NCBI GenBank assembly: GCA_023374025.1
Contig: SIJG01000022.1
Span: forward strand, 682,001 to 746,000
Length of the DNA stretch: 64,000 nucleotides
Direction: 5' to 3'
Source of the DNA: Heterodera schachtii
Taxonomy: Eukaryota > Nematoda > Chromadorea > Rhabditida > Heteroderidae
Shown: positions 11,301-22,955 of the stretch, piece after piece
Position numbering within the stretch: the stretch's first letter is position 1
Layout of the letters: each line of letters begins with the position of its first letter
Position numbers and translations under genes: made by a program
The notes under the pieces: model-generated
The model's database searches: none
Told to the model about the DNA's origin: nothing
What the model saw: the letters and a program-made list of their open reading frames with translations, nothing else

Positions 11301-14300
11301 CTGTCAGCCATAAAACTAAAAACCATGCGTGTTTCTTAAAACTGCCAGCGCGTTTCTTAAAACTGCCACCCATGCGCGTTTCTTAAACTTGCCAGCGCGT
11401 TTCTTAAAACTGCCAGCCATAAAACTAAAAACCATGCGTGTTTCTTAAAACTGCCAGCCATAAAACTAAAAACCATGCGTGTTTCTTAAAACTGCCACCC
11501 ATGCGCGTTTCTTAAACTTGCCAGCGCGTTTCTTAAAACTGCCAGCCATAAAACTAAAAACCATGCGTGTTTCTTAAAACTGCCACCCATGCGCGTTTCT
11601 TAAACTTGCCAGCGCGTTTCTTAAAACTGCCAGCCATAAAACTAAAAACCATGCGTGTTTCTTAAAACTGCCAGCCATAAAACTAAAAACCATGCGTGTT
11701 TCTTAAAACTGCCAGCGCGTTTCTTAAAACTGCCACCCATGCGCGTTTCTTAAACTTGCCAGCGCGTTTCTTAAAACTGCCAGCCATAAAACTAAAAACC
11801 ATGCGTGTTTCTTAAAACTGCCACCCATGCGCGTTTCTTAAACTTGCCAGCGCGTTTCTTAAAACTGCCAGCCATAAAACTAAAAACCATGCGTGTTTCT
11901 TAAAACTGCCACCCATGCGCGTTTCTTAAACTTGCCAGCGCGTTTCTTAAAACTGCCAGCCATAAAACTAAAAACCATGCGTGTTTCTTAAAACTGCCAC
12001 CCATGCGCGTTTCTTAAACTTGCCAGCGCGTTTCTTAAAACTGCCAGCCATAAAACTAAAAACCATGCGTGTTTCTTAAAACTGCCACCCATGCGCGTTT
12101 CTTAAACTTGCCAGCGCGTTTCTTAAAATTGCCAGCCATAAAACTAAAAACCATGCGCGTTTCTTAAAACTGCCAGCCATAAAACTAAAAACCATGCGTG
12201 TTTCTTAAAACTGCCAGCGCGTTTCTTAAAACTGCCACCCATGCGCGTTTCTTAAACTTGCCAGCGCGTTTCTTAAAACTGCCAGCCATAAAACTAAAAA
12301 CCATGCGTGTTTCTTAAAACTGCCAGCCATAAAACTAAAAACCATGCGTGTTTCTTAAAACTGCCAGCGCGTTTCTTAAAACTGCCACCCCCTAATTTCA
12401 AGAAAATTCTTGAAAAATTTTGAAAACGATTGGAATATTATAAAAACAAGGAAAATCAAATATTATGAGTAAATTAATAAAAAAAAATATGAAGTTTTTA
12501 AAAAAAATCTGATTTGCATTTTAATGATTTGAACTTTTTAATTTCTTTTTGGAGTTTAAAACCTTTTGTATAATCTATTAAACACTAGAATTTCGAAATT
12601 TCAATGATTTCAAAAGGTCACGGCCAAAATGTGTACAATTCTAATTTTAAAAAATTTTTTGAAAAATTTTCAAGAATGGCAGTTTTAAGAAACGCGCTGA
12701 CAGTTTTAAGAAACGCGCATGGGTGGCAATTTTAAGAAATGCGCATGGGTGGCAATTTTAAGAAATGCGCATGGGTGACAATTTTAAGAAATGCGCAACC
12801 CCATTTTGGCAGTTTTAAGAAACGCGCCAGCACGCAACCAACTCAGAAGAACTAAATGCAGGTGGGATTAAGTCTTCTAATGTTTTTGGGTGTCCCAAAT
12901 TGCGAAATAGGAAAATAAAAATATTTAATTTAGCTTTTTCGACAATTGAGTCAAAAATATTTAAGAAGCGAAAAATGAAGCAAAAAATGAAAATAAAAAT
13001 TATACTTATGAAATTGAAAATATAAAATTTTTAATGGCAAAGTGAAATTGATTTTTCGCTCGATTTTTAGTTTTTTTTTTTTTGATTTTTTTAAACTTCA
13101 AAATTTATGCCTTAAGTAAATATACCAAACCCGAAACATTTTTCTCGAATAAATTTTTTGACATTTTGGCACTGTTTTCGCACTTGTCACAACTGCTGTA
13201 CAATGTTGGCACATGTGCGCATGCGTCGGCCATTTCCTGGGCTACCGTTTCCACATCGTTTTCCGGGTACTGTCCAATTTGGGACGTCCGTTGGAATTGG
13301 CCACACGCGACACCGTAAACCGAGGCGGAAATGTTCAATGCGAAGTGGCCAATGTCATCCGGAAATGCAATGTCCACGCAATTGACGCCAAAACACGGCA
13401 CATTTGCCGAAACGGGCATGAACGGTTTTATTGGCTAAACACTTACAAGCAATTGAATCTCGTGAAATATTCGTTGGAAAACATGAAAAAGAGTAAAGCA
13501 GGGGAGAGGAATAGGGAGGAGGACTAAAAAATCTCACGGAACCCGAAATTACGAACTTAAAAAGTGCCAACAATGGAAAGAAGGAATTAATGTTTAAATT
13601 TTTCATTTTATCAAAAAAGGTTCATAATTTGTTTAAAATCATTAAAATTCCATATTTTTGCAATGTTTTTTCAAAATTTTAAAGGGTAAAAGATTTGGAC
13701 TATGACGCATTAACAAATTTTTTATCAAAAAAAGTTCAATTTTTTGCTTTACCGAAATACATATTTCGATAAATTCAATTAAATCCCACCGTCATTTTGC
13801 ATATTTTCATGCCCTCCTGATTTTCCTTAATTGCTTGGCCAAGTTCCATGGCAATGATGGCAAATGCTATGCTATCGAATTCGTTAATAAAAGTGCCAAA
13901 AGGAAGTGAATCAACCGCAACAGAAGCTGGCAGTGAATAATTGGTCAGCAAGGCTAAACAAATGATGATTAATGAATGATTATTGTTTTTTAAAGTAATA
14001 TCTATTTATTTTTATTAGATTTAAAAAATATAATCGAAAGTTTGAGTTTTCAAAAAAAGAAAAAAACAATTAAAGTTACGTTAAATGAGGGTTCTCGTAA
14101 AAACAAATTTGCAGAAAAAAATGATGAAAGAATTTCAATTTTTTTAAATTTATAAATTACAAATTATTCAAAAAATCTTTTAAACCGTTTATAAGAATTT
14201 TTGATAGAATTTCTAGCGATTTTTTCAAAATTTTAATTAATTTTTTTTTCAAAAAATTTTTTCGGCAGTGGGAGAAGGGGCGAGCATTTCTCGTTGCAAC

Positions 14301-14588
14301 AATATGAATAACAAAAAACTGCCTTCCATTATGTTGAGCTCCAAAAATTGCTGCTTTACAGCATTAACGATTGTCAATTCTCCAACCAAATCCCTTCTAA
14401 AAATTATTTCATTTAATTAATTTATTTTTAAATTATTCCAAAATCACTCGCCTCATTGATGATTTGAGTGCCACGGCATTGTTTTTTCCGTCTGATTTGG
14501 TGAGCACCAAAGCATGCCATCCTTTCTTTGCTGATGGCCCCTCATTCCCGGCACATCTTTTGACCAATTCCCAATTCTGATTGACCAT
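5310..14588 (-). CDS. Endonuclease/exonuclease/phosphatase (EEP) family protein with long unknown N-terminal region; exon 5 split by a transposon
   Basis: Thirteen exons agree in phase: 14588-14452, 14396-14323, 13953-13790, 13434-13131, 12876-10560 (interrupted by 10776-12834), 10509-10335, 10166-10013, 8814-8693, 7391-7293, 7233-7056, 6537-6396, 6348-6236, 5677-5310. Without the insertion and one target copy the product would be 759 residues. Residues about 420-759 are an EEP domain: LTMNTWHAG, ALNADVVFLQ|EMD (metal-binding Glu), VNVHLNY, VLAGDFNGPSHLDW, FVVKWPVTK, GYTWP, RIDFIFY and the terminal SDHHVVV catalytic motif. This fold cleaves phosphodiester bonds in nucleic acids or phospholipids; the substrate is unknown. 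Residues 1-419 match nothing I know. Three introns start with GC (after exons 1, 2 and 11). Four repeat elements lie in introns. No signal peptide is evident, though the true start might lie further upstream. The boundary of exons 4/5 is the least certain. Confidence 0.72.
5735..6113. mobile_element. Foldback MITE, GGGCGTTAT family, in EEP intron 12
   Basis: The ends read GGGCGTTGTAAATAAAA and (reverse) GGGTCGTTATATAAAAA. The interior is a hairpin with CTATTAGCC, AAAATTTCAAAAAATTTCG, CAAAAAAG-TATGGCC and their reverse complements around CGATAG/ATACCA blocks. The same family occurs at 29880-30180, 53043-53251 and, split by the LTR element, at 35234-44336. Non-coding. Confidence 0.75.
7729..8595. 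mobile_element. hAT-type non-autonomous element, GGGACC family (copy 1)
   Basis: The TIR starts TAGAGTGAAGCGGGACC and the right end is its exact reverse complement. The 8-bp target duplication CATTAAAC lies at 7721-7728 and 8596-8603. The arms are tandem GGGACC units; the interior holds the tRNA-like module (8132-8537). It lies in EEP intron 8. TIR form and 8-bp duplication point to the hAT superfamily. No coding capacity. Confidence 0.9.
8132..8537 (-). repeat. tRNA-Glu-like SINE module ending in GC palindrome
   Basis: Read on the minus strand: CTGGTAAGAATGGGGGTC, then an A box (TGGCCTAGTGGCTAG) and a B box (TGGTTCAATCCC) at tRNA spacing, then AT-rich body, ending in the palindrome CCGGCGGCGCCTATCGGCACC (8157-8132). 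Head most like tRNA-Glu. Similar modules at 9307-9688, 22956-23358 and 24324-24710. Confidence 0.65.
8836..9827. mobile_element. hAT-type non-autonomous element, GGGACC family (copy 2)
   Basis: The TIR starts TAGAGTTGAGCGGGACC and is matched exactly at the right end. The 8-bp target duplication ATATTTTT lies at 8828-8835 and 9828-9835. The arms are GGGACC repeats with the tRNA-like module inside. It sits 22 bp upstream (minus orientation) of EEP exon 8, so that exon is flanked by two copies of one family. Confidence 0.9.
9307..9688 (-). repeat. tRNA-Glu-like SINE module (copy 2)
   Basis: Minus strand: GCACTGGTAAGAATGGGGG (9688-9671), A box TGGTCTAGTGGCTAAG, B box TGGGTTCAATTCC, and the GC palindrome at 9332-9307. 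Same order and orientation relative to the palindrome as the copy at 8132. Confidence 0.65.
10776..12834. mobile_element. 2-kb foldback element with minisatellite arm, inserted in EEP exon 5
   Basis: Left arm 10776-12388 is a tandem array of GCGTTTCTTAAAACTGCCA units in higher-order groups alternating with CCATAAAACTAAAAACCATG and CCCATGC variants. A non-repetitive AT spacer occupies 12389-12675. A short inverted arm (12676-12834) has the unit in reverse (GGCAGTTTTAAGAAACGCGC). The ends GTGCTAGTGCGTTTCTTAA and GTGCTGGCGCGTTTCTTAA match. An 8-bp target duplication CAACCAAC lies at 10768-10775 and 12835-12842, so it is probably hAT-mobilised. The arms differ tenfold in length, implying array expansion after insertion or transposition of an asymmetric copy. 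Confidence 0.85.
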
Positions 14589-14837
14589 TTTAATTGTTTT
14601 TTGGCTTTCCAAATTCCAAAAGCATTTGAAAATTTACTTGAATAGCATAACAATCGAACTCTAATTAATGTAACTATTAAAAGTCGTTAATTGATGGCAT
14701 GTTTACCTTCCGTTGCTTCTAATGATCCCAAAGGAAATTAAAACAAATAAAAAATAATTGAATTTGAATTTCATTTTTTATAGGGTAACGAATTTTTTGA
14801 TTCAAATAAATAAATGAAAAGTTGATCGATTTGTGTG

Positions 14838-14992
14838 GTATTCCATTTACCAATTATCAAAAGCAATTGCCAATGATTCATGCAACCTTTGTACACACTT
14901 TTTAATCACTTGTCCACCAAACCGCCGATGACAAAAGCATGGTTTATTTCACCCGCCCAAAAACGGAATGTATTGTAATTGGAGGATTCATA
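14838..14992 (-). other. Two possible short upstream exons
   Basis: Minus strand: a frame reading FRFWAGEINHAFVIGGLVDK ends at a GTGATT donor (about 14931-14992). A second piece reading LHESLAIAFDNW (about 14872-14838) joins it in matching phase and ends at GTAAAT. They look protein-like and lie just upstream of the EEP gene, but I could not join them in phase to its first exon. They could be its true 5' exons or a separate remnant. Confidence 0.3.
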
Positions 14993-15023
14993 TTTTTTTA
15001 CTGCCTTTATTTATCGTTTAAAT

Positions 15024-15208
15024 TAGAGTAGAGCGGGACCGGGAATTTTGGGCAAAACCGGGACCGGGACCTCTTCGGGTTGAAAAACCGGGAATTTTTG
15101 GCAGGGAAAACCGGGAAAAAACCGGGACTAGTCCCCGTCAAAACCGGGACTTCGGTACTCAGTTGTACTCAGTTGTCCGTGTTTTGGTCCCGGTCGCGCT
15201 CTACTCTA
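15024..15208. mobile_element. Short GGGACC-family hAT MITE (185 bp)
   Basis: The TIR TAGAGTAGAGCGGGACC is matched at the right end with one mismatch. The 8-bp target duplication GTTTAAAT lies at 15016-15023 and 15209-15216. The interior (CCGGGACTAGTCCC, GGTACTCAGTTGTACTCAG) is nearly the same as the copy at 53727. It lies between the divergent EEP and GS-like genes. Confidence 0.9.
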
Positions 15209-16487
15209 GTTTAAATAAAAAAATTAGTTAGCATTTGGGCCCCGCAATTCCGACACACTCCCTTAAAGGTCGGTGGGGCCAACTGCGTCAAAGTTAAAAT
15301 TCAAAATAATCGCAATTAAAAAAATTCTTTTTAATTATTCAATAATCCAATAAGGATTTAATCTGATCTTGATCATATATTAGTGATTCATTAGGACTGC
15401 CATTTTTAGGCACAAAAAATCGCCAATAGGCATTAAATAGGCACAAAATAAATTTGTTATTAACTCTTTTTAGGTTGCAGAACACATAAAACTTAATCAA
15501 TAAACTTAATTTTGGTTATTTCATTTGTAAATGAAATTATTAAATATTTTTTAGTATTTTTTTCGAATATGGACAAATTTTTAAACCAAATATTTGTTCA
15601 AGAAAAAAAAATAATTTTGGGGAATCAATTTTTGCGAAAAATTTGATTTCTTAGGGGGTGTATTTTCTGAATTTTTGGGTCATTTTTAAGGGGTGTATTT
15701 TTCATTTTTCTTGGATTTTTGTTAAGTATTATTCAGAAAATCCTGAAATAGGCACCAAAAATGGCGAAATAGACACAAAAACAGGCATTATAAAAGTCAT
15801 CATTGACTTCCCAAACCAGCTAAAAATGCGTTTTTCGCGTAAAGCTAAAATTCAAAATAATTCAAAACTTAAATAAAATGTTTAATTTTTCAATAAACAA
15901 ATTCGGCTTAATTGGTCTTACAAATTCATGATCATGTCGGTTTGAGGCGGCATTTTTCTCGTGATTGTATGCTCCAAATGCTCTTAATTATCCGTAGGTG
16001 TCATTTTTGTTGGATAAAGATTTTGTCGATGAAAATATGTTCTCATTAAGATAATTAAAATCACAAGCAAAAAACATTTAATTTTTTGTTTGATTTAAAT
16101 TAATTCATTTTATTCCATAGTGACAATATTTTAATTTTAAATTGTGAATAATAATAAACTTTTTTTAATGAAAATATATCTTATTTGAATTATGGATTTC
16201 TATTACACGGAACTAATTAAGCTTAATACATAATAATTACACTAAATGTTTTTCGTAAGAATGACGAAACTTCCTCTTCCTTCTCCTCGCATAATTAATT
16301 TCCGTTAATTGATTTTATTTTTATTTATGTAAAATAAATATTTTTACTTCCGTTTTGTGACAACGTTCTTACAAAATTCTGACAATAATTCATGTGAAAT
16401 AAAAAAAACATTGAGTGATAAATTGGATATAAAAACTATTAATTTCGTTAAAAAATTAGCATTTAATTTAAATCCAATTAAAAAACC
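15209..16487. other. Intergenic, no gene seen
   Basis: AT-rich upstream region of the GS-like gene. 15400-15800 contains degenerate GGCACAAAAA phrases shared with other dispersed repeats of this window. No ATGCCA box and no clear TATA element stood out in the last 400 bp. Confidence 0.5.
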
Positions 16488-19400
16488 ATGAATAATATTT
16501 TCAAAACATTTATTTTCACGGCAATTCCATTCGTAGCAATTCTGCTGCTGAATTTTGTGCACGTTGAAGCGAATGACGATGATAAAAAAGGAAATGAAGG
16601 TGTTAATTTATATTTAAATAAATATTAATTTAATTTGTCCACGAGAAAATTTATTGCGAAAATAATTACACAAAAATTAATTCTTTTATTTATTCGAATT
16701 AAATGCCCAAACGAAAATTAATGACAAAAAGAGGTCACCCGAATTCTGAAGTTGTTCGGACGAAAATTTATTTTCGAGACTAAATTTTTACCAAAAAAAA
16801 AAACACCAAACCCTGGCCATGATAAATTTTAAAAGATATTTATTTATTTTTAATTTGGTAAATTTCATTTATTGTATATGCTCCTAATTTAGAAGGCGAT
16901 CATGACATTCAAGCGTTGGTTGATGATGCCATTGACTGGGCCCATCACATTGGCCTTATCAAACGCTGCTTAAGACACATGGCAATGTAAACAAAGAGAA
17001 AAAGCCAAATTTAAAATTAAAAAAAAAAGTTAAACGCACTCTGAAAATGCTAATTGCTCTTTTTCAGAAGCGATGTGGCAGAGTTTGTGCCATTTGCGCT
17101 TTTCCCATCTCCAATTCCACGCAAATGTTTCACAAAAGCAAAGGAATTGCAAACAGTAATTTTTTACAAACAAAATATATGTATTTATTTTATTGTATAA
17201 GAAGCCATATTTGGTTTCAAATTTTTACGTTTTAATTTGTTTTTTAAATTATTTAATTGTTTATTTTTTATAAATTAATTAAATACATTAAACATTAAAT
17301 TTGTGCTTTACCAGGGACGGATTTTTAGCTTACAAATAGGCAATTATTTTAAAAGTACAAAAATACTTTTTTCCCAACAATCTTTCCATTTAAAAGGGCC
17401 TTTTTTTAGCAGATATTTGAACTTTTTCGATTTTAGCAACTAAATAGTTTTTTGCTACGTATTTTGAATTTTTCGATTATTTGTAATTATTTTTTGTTTG
17501 AGACAAAAATGAAAACACAACTTTTCAATCATTTCATAAAAAATAACAATTCTTATTTTATGGATTTAAAGTAGATTAAAATTTAGAGCACAAATTTTAG
17601 CAATTTAAATAAAAATTCACAATTTTTTACTGTTTTTTTTTGCCTGTCCATTTCCAGCAAATATTTTGCGGGTTATTAGCAATTAGTTGCGTAATTATTT
17701 TTAATGTTTTTTAGGAATTAAAAGTCCGTTCACGCTTTAAAATGCTTATTTAGGCAATGAATCTTTTGTATTTTCGCATATCGCAAGACTATGATTTTCT
17801 GCGCGAGACGCTTCAGCAAGTGGCGGAGACAAATGCTATCATTCGCGACCAATTAGACATTTTGCGTCAGGTTCAGGAGGAAGGTGGCGTCAAACAACAG
17901 TACTCATTTGTCATGGGCCGTTCGGTTTGTAATTGAAAAATTTAATGAATTTTTGAAAAATTTGGAAAATTTAAAAAATCGGATGACTTAAATATATAAT
18001 TTTGAACAAATTCCAATTTTTGTTTTTGGCAATAGATTCATTTGACTTTGTTGTGATGAGCGCTTGTTTTTGGAATTTTGGGTTTTAATTTTTTCTAGGA
18101 TTGGAAAATTTTAAAGCAAAACGATGTAAGAACGAAAATAGGCAAACTCTAAATATTGTTCCTATCAATTATATATTTGGAAAGTAAAATTGAAAATTGA
18201 ATTCAGGATTATATGTGCCATGTTGATGACACCGAAACAGATGGACAAAACTATTCGCTTAAGCAAGTGAGTAGGCACGGGACCAAGTCGGGAATTCCCT
18301 GTCCTCCGCCCAGCTCGTGGTCCCCGTTTTTTGAAAAGGGCCATGTCCCGGTGGAGCCTCCTGGAACAGAGAAAATAAGCACTGGTAGGGGCGTCTAAGC
18401 GAAAAAAAAAGTGACAATAATTGGGAGCCGGCAACTCTCGGTCCCGGTTTTTCCCAAAATTCCCGGTCCCGCTCTTCACTACATATTAGTTCCGAAATTA
18501 TATTTTACTGATCACTCTCACCCATTTATCGTATATCTGATCGTTTTGATTAAGATTGAGATGAACATCGGTGCAATTGGCGGATACGGTAGGGCAACGC
18601 GTGCCACAAATCTGCATCGCCGAACCATGGCCAAATCCGGTGCCAACTTTTCACCTGACGCAATGCCATCAAATAATTCCGAAGGAATCATTGTCGATTC
18701 TCTTTATTTGGCATGGTAGAAATAATAATTTCATTAAAATTTATTATTTATTTATTAAAATGTATTAATTAAGGCAAAAGTTTGGCGACCCAAATGCCCT
18801 TCTGTTAATTGTTGTTGGCCAAGCCTATCAAACATTTGAGCAGAAGCAAGTGGAATATTTGTTGCTCGAAAAGTCAAATAAACAAATGAAAATTGTTCAA
18901 TTGTCACTGAAAGATTGTGACGAAAAGTAAATTTAAATTAATTGTTTTTTTTAAATTTAATTTTCCATAATTAAATTCAGATTGGTCCTTGACGAGAATG
19001 ACTTTTCCATGCGCCTCGAGGGCAAACTCATTGGCGTTGTTTACTTCCGGTCAATCATTGTGGCACCAAAACCTGAACAAATATCGGCGAGACGCAAAAT
19101 TGAGCGGTCCACCGCCATTGTACGGTGGCAATTAATTAATGACAGTTATTAAAATAATTGAAATAGTGACCAGAAATGAACAAAATGGGTAACGCTAAAA
19201 TTGACAATTCTGATGAAAGATTTCTCGGATAGGAACAAAACACCCACTAAAAATTGAACTTTCAAAATAATTTCAAAAATTGGCCCCTAAGTTTCAGAAA
19301 TTTAATTTTTGATAGTTTTTATGGGAGAAATTTCTATGATTCTCTTTTAAAATCTCTTTAAAGAATAACCTGTCATAGTATTCTAAAACTTTTCCTTATT

Positions 19401-20788
19401 TGGAGGAGTTGGGTCTTAAAATGTCGATGCATTTTTTCACTTTTATAAAGTAATTCTCGGCATTATTATTGCCATTATTTCGGCATTTTTTGCACTTTTT
19501 AATTAATTATTTTGGGATTTTTAGCCACTAAAAATCCCCACCCTTCTCATAGCCCCAAATTTTTTAGCCAGTTAAAAAAACAAAGTTTCATTTTTCTTTC
19601 TTTAAAATTTATTTCCAATTCAAATGGGTTTAATTGCATTTTAAGAAATGTCCAAATGTTGCAATGGAATTGGCCTCTTCCAAAAAAATTCAACAGGTAA
19701 AAAGCTCGAAATTTAATTCAAACAATAAATAATCAACTCACAATTTACCTCCCCATTCACAGGTCCTTTCCCTGCCCGGCGTTGTCGAACGCTTTTTGCC
19801 AAATGCGGAGGACGAGGGCACCGTGGTCGCGATTCGAAGCACTTTTGCCGGATTGTGGGCATTGGACAGGGACGAGGCCGAGTCAAACCGAATCATTGAG
19901 GTAAAAACAAAACAAACATGATTTATTAGTCCCCAAAAGATATCATTAAAATAATATATGTGTTTCTGTGCTAATTTGTAAGAAAAATAATAATTAAATT
20001 GTCAATTACTCTAATGAGTTTTTTTAAAAGCCAGAACAAACGTTTGGCATGGCTTTTCAATAAGCAGAAAAGGAAAATTATACTGAATTATATATATTTC
20101 TATGGAATTTAAATCTTTTTGAAAGGTAAAAAATAAATTAAAAAGGAATAAATTAATTATTTTTTAAGGATGCGATTAAAAACCCAGAAAATTATGTGCT
20201 GAAACCGAGCGAAGAAGGCGGTGGAAACAATTTTTGGGGCGAAAAAATCACGGAAAAACTGCAAACCTTTACAAAGCAACAACTTTCGGCATATATTTTA
20301 ATGCAACGATTGAAGCCGCTTAAAATCAAGGTCAACAAACATTAATGATTCAATTGCAATAATATTAAATAAAATTAAAAAAAAGTCACCTAAGAAATAA
20401 ATTAGATAAAATCGATTTATTGATTTTACGAAATAATGCCTTTGCATTTTTCTTTTTCCATTTTAAATTATATTTTTCATTTCAGAATTATTTGGTCCGT
20501 CCGCACAAGCGGCCGGTTAAGCTGGTGGAAGCAGTGAGTGAGCTGAGCACATTTGGCTACCTTATTGCACATGGCGATACTGTACTGGAAAATGTGTCCG
20601 ATGGGCATATGGTAAATGACGGAGGAATATTTAAAAAACTTTATTTAATTTATATAATTTTTACAAATTCATACTGGGCTGTATTTTTATTCATTTTTTG
20701 TTTATAGGTAAGGACCAAACAAGAGCACATCACCGAGGGTGGCATCGGTGCCGGCGGTGGAGTGCATGACTCACCATATTTGTTTTAG
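16488..20788 (+). CDS. Secreted glutathione-synthetase-like effector
   Basis: Thirteen GT-AG exons in consistent phase: 16488-16599, 16893-16986, 17068-17155, 17754-17924, 18207-18266, 18555-18715, 18774-18926, 18981-19119, 19646-19696, 19763-19900, 20169-20330, 20486-20611, 20708-20788; 511 residues, intact. Residues 1-28 are a signal peptide (TAIPFVAILLLNFVHVEA), absent from the cytosolic enzyme. The rest spans the eukaryotic glutathione synthetase fold: RSDYM (about 154-158), metal-binding E-M-N (177-179), VVYFR (299-303), ATP-grasp loop LKPSEEGGGNN (400-410) and C-terminal VRTK...GG lid (486-497). The ATP site looks kept. Substrate regions do not: canonical SASFGGL after E-x-N is GAIGGYG here, canonical YFRDGY is YFRSII, and the alanine-rich lid is glycine-rich. 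In cyst nematodes such proteins are secreted from feeding-stage glands and have diverged from glutathione synthesis; the exact reaction is not settled from sequence. Confidence 0.93.
18274..18484. mobile_element. Degenerate GGGACC-family element in GS intron 5
   Basis: Begins at the donor of exon 5 (GTGAGTAGGCACGGGACC) and ends GGTCCCGCTCTTCACTA. It contains remnants of the CACTGGTAGGGG module start. The ends match imperfectly and no target duplication is left. The splice donor itself is preserved. Confidence 0.6.
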
Positions 20789-21435
20789 AGGAGAGAAAAT
20801 TTCATTTCCATTTGAATACCGTAACAAGAAAAAATTGAAATTTTTAAAAAACAATTTTTTCCTTTGCGATGGATTGATAAATTAGGTTTTCCCAACATTA
20901 GATGAATTCTATTTTGTATATTGTGTACTTTTTGAATGCTATTTATCATATTGTCCACATTATTATTTATGGTTTTCCACTTTAAATTGTTGGCATAAAT
21001 GGCAATTATATTGTTAAATTCTTTTTTTCTGTAAATTTTTAAAGAGGAAATTATGTAAATATGGGTTAGATGAATGCTTACTTAAATTACTATTATTTTC
21101 TTACAACTTAAAAGAAACAGTCCAAAAGTGGAAACATTTTTTTGAAAGCTAACGAATTTTTAATTAATTTTCATTTTTTATTTTCTCCTCGTGTTGATTT
21201 GGTCTGTGTTACAATCATTTACCACCCCAGTTCAGCGGGGGCTGAAAAATTGGACATTTGAAATTTTGAAACGAGAAAATGGACACCAAGTGGAAATGTG
21301 TACATTACCGGAATAATGGACGCCAAATTTTTATTTATTTTAAAAATATAAGAAATAAAAATATACTTCGGAAAATCGATAAGGAGTCGAGGAAAATTTT
21401 GGGCTATCCGTGCGGTATTGAAGTTTAAATCGGTA
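20789..21435. other. 3' flank of the GS-like gene, no gene seen
   Basis: AT-rich. A single-copy-looking 3' region up to about 21200, then short repeat phrases (GGACACCAAGTGGAAATGTG) that recur at 23508-23530. No coding frame supported. Confidence 0.4.
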
Positions 21436-22306
21436 TCGGAAAAAATCCAGGCTCCTCGAGACCTGGACCCAGGCCTGGACCTGGGATTTTTTTAAATTTG
21501 TTTTAAAAAGCATAAAAATGTTTGAAAAAATAAATTAATTGCTTGGGAACATTTAAAAATATCTAATATACAATAATAATAATAATAATAATATGTTTTT
21601 AAATATATTTAATCATTTTTTGAAAACGAAAAAAAATTGGCCAATTGAAATAATAAAATTAATCGCTCCGAAAATGATAACATTTGTAAAAAAAAATTGA
21701 AAAAATTTTGAAATGGGTTTTAATTTTTTATATGAATTACCTAATAAGTTTTTCGAAAAATTTTACAAAAAATCGCTGAAAAATTTTTCAAAAATTTAAT
21801 TTTGAAATTTTCTTCATAAAAACTTTCTGATTTTTTTTCTAAGTTTATGGGTAAATCGATTTTAACGATTTTGTGGAAAACATAAGAATTTGTAAATCTC
21901 AGAAATTTTGGGGGTAGTGGTTCCGGCGGCGCCGATAGGCGCCGCCTAGAAAAAATTAGTAATTTTTAATGCGATTTCTTAACGATTTTGTTCAAAAATG
22001 ACAAAATTTTACGATTTTGAACCAATTTTTTAAGAGAATAATAATTTTTAGGGGCTGCGGGAAAATTTTGGCTGATTTTATACCCATTTTAAATACATTT
22101 CGCCATAAAAAGACGAAAAAATTTATTCAGAAAATCAAGGTTTTTCATGCCTGGACCTGGGCCTGGACCTGGATTTCCAAATTGACCTGGACCTGGATTT
22201 CCTGGACAAAAATCCAGGTCCAGGGAAAATCCAGGTTGCCGAAAAATGGCCTGGACCTGGATCGAGGAAAAATCCAGGCCCGGATCCAGGTCCAGGCCGA
22301 TCTCTA
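21436..22306. mobile_element. CCTGGA-family hAT MITE, left end degraded
   Basis: The right end CCGATCTCTA matches the hAT copies at 26412 and 48023. The left end (AATCGGTATCGGAAAAAATCCAGG) aligns with the family start but the terminal bases and target duplication are lost. The arms carry CCTGGACCTGGA repeats; the GC palindrome lies at 21923-21946. Confidence 0.75.
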
Positions 22307-22955
22307 GTAATCAGTATCAAACAACCTACCAAATAGTAAAATGAGCCAATTTATCGAATTTTTTACCATGGGGACAAAGTTTTTTTCTAATTCGTATGAG
22401 ACGAAGCAGGAAATAGCGCGGCATAAAGTTTGTCAAATTCCAACCTTTTTTAAAGAAAAAAATATATAATATTTAAAAAGTTGCGAAATTTGTAAATTCC
22501 GGAATTTTTATGGATGCTTCGGGAGTACAGATTCAGAATTTTTTTTTTTGAAATGAAATTTATCCCCAAAATGTAAATAAAGAAAAACCATCATTTATTC
22601 AAATAAAACAACAAGCGGCTGGGTGGTCGAAAAGGATGATCATGATCCCCTTAAGACTGATTAGGAGGCAGGGGATGGAATTCCATCCTCATAATACTAA
22701 TTAGGGGGATGGGATGATGGTATTCATATTTTTTTACCGGCTGCAGTCTTTGTCATTTTCTTTGCCGGCAAATTCGCTGCTCTCTTAAGTGGCGGTGGTG
22801 AATTGTCTGGGAAAAAAGTTTACAGTCCTCATGGGAAGGTTAGAAGAACAAAGCCCCCCCCCCCCCAAATGCGGATCCCGCGGGATCTTAATAGATTTTG
22901 TCCTTAATTTAGCAAATTTTGCTGTTTTAGCCAATTTTTTAATAATTTTAATGTG
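22307..22955. other. No gene seen; weak tRNA-like segment and poly-C
   Basis: At 22614-22700 the sequence GGCTGGGTGGTCGAAAAGG followed by GGATGATCATGATCC and GGAATTCCATCC is faintly tRNA-like. A poly-C run sits at 22855-22866. Nothing else could be supported. Confidence 0.3.

Noticed and set aside
10556..12388. CRISPR-like regular repeat array
   Set aside because: Units are contiguous without unique spacers, lie in a eukaryotic genome, and are part of a foldback element with a target duplication.
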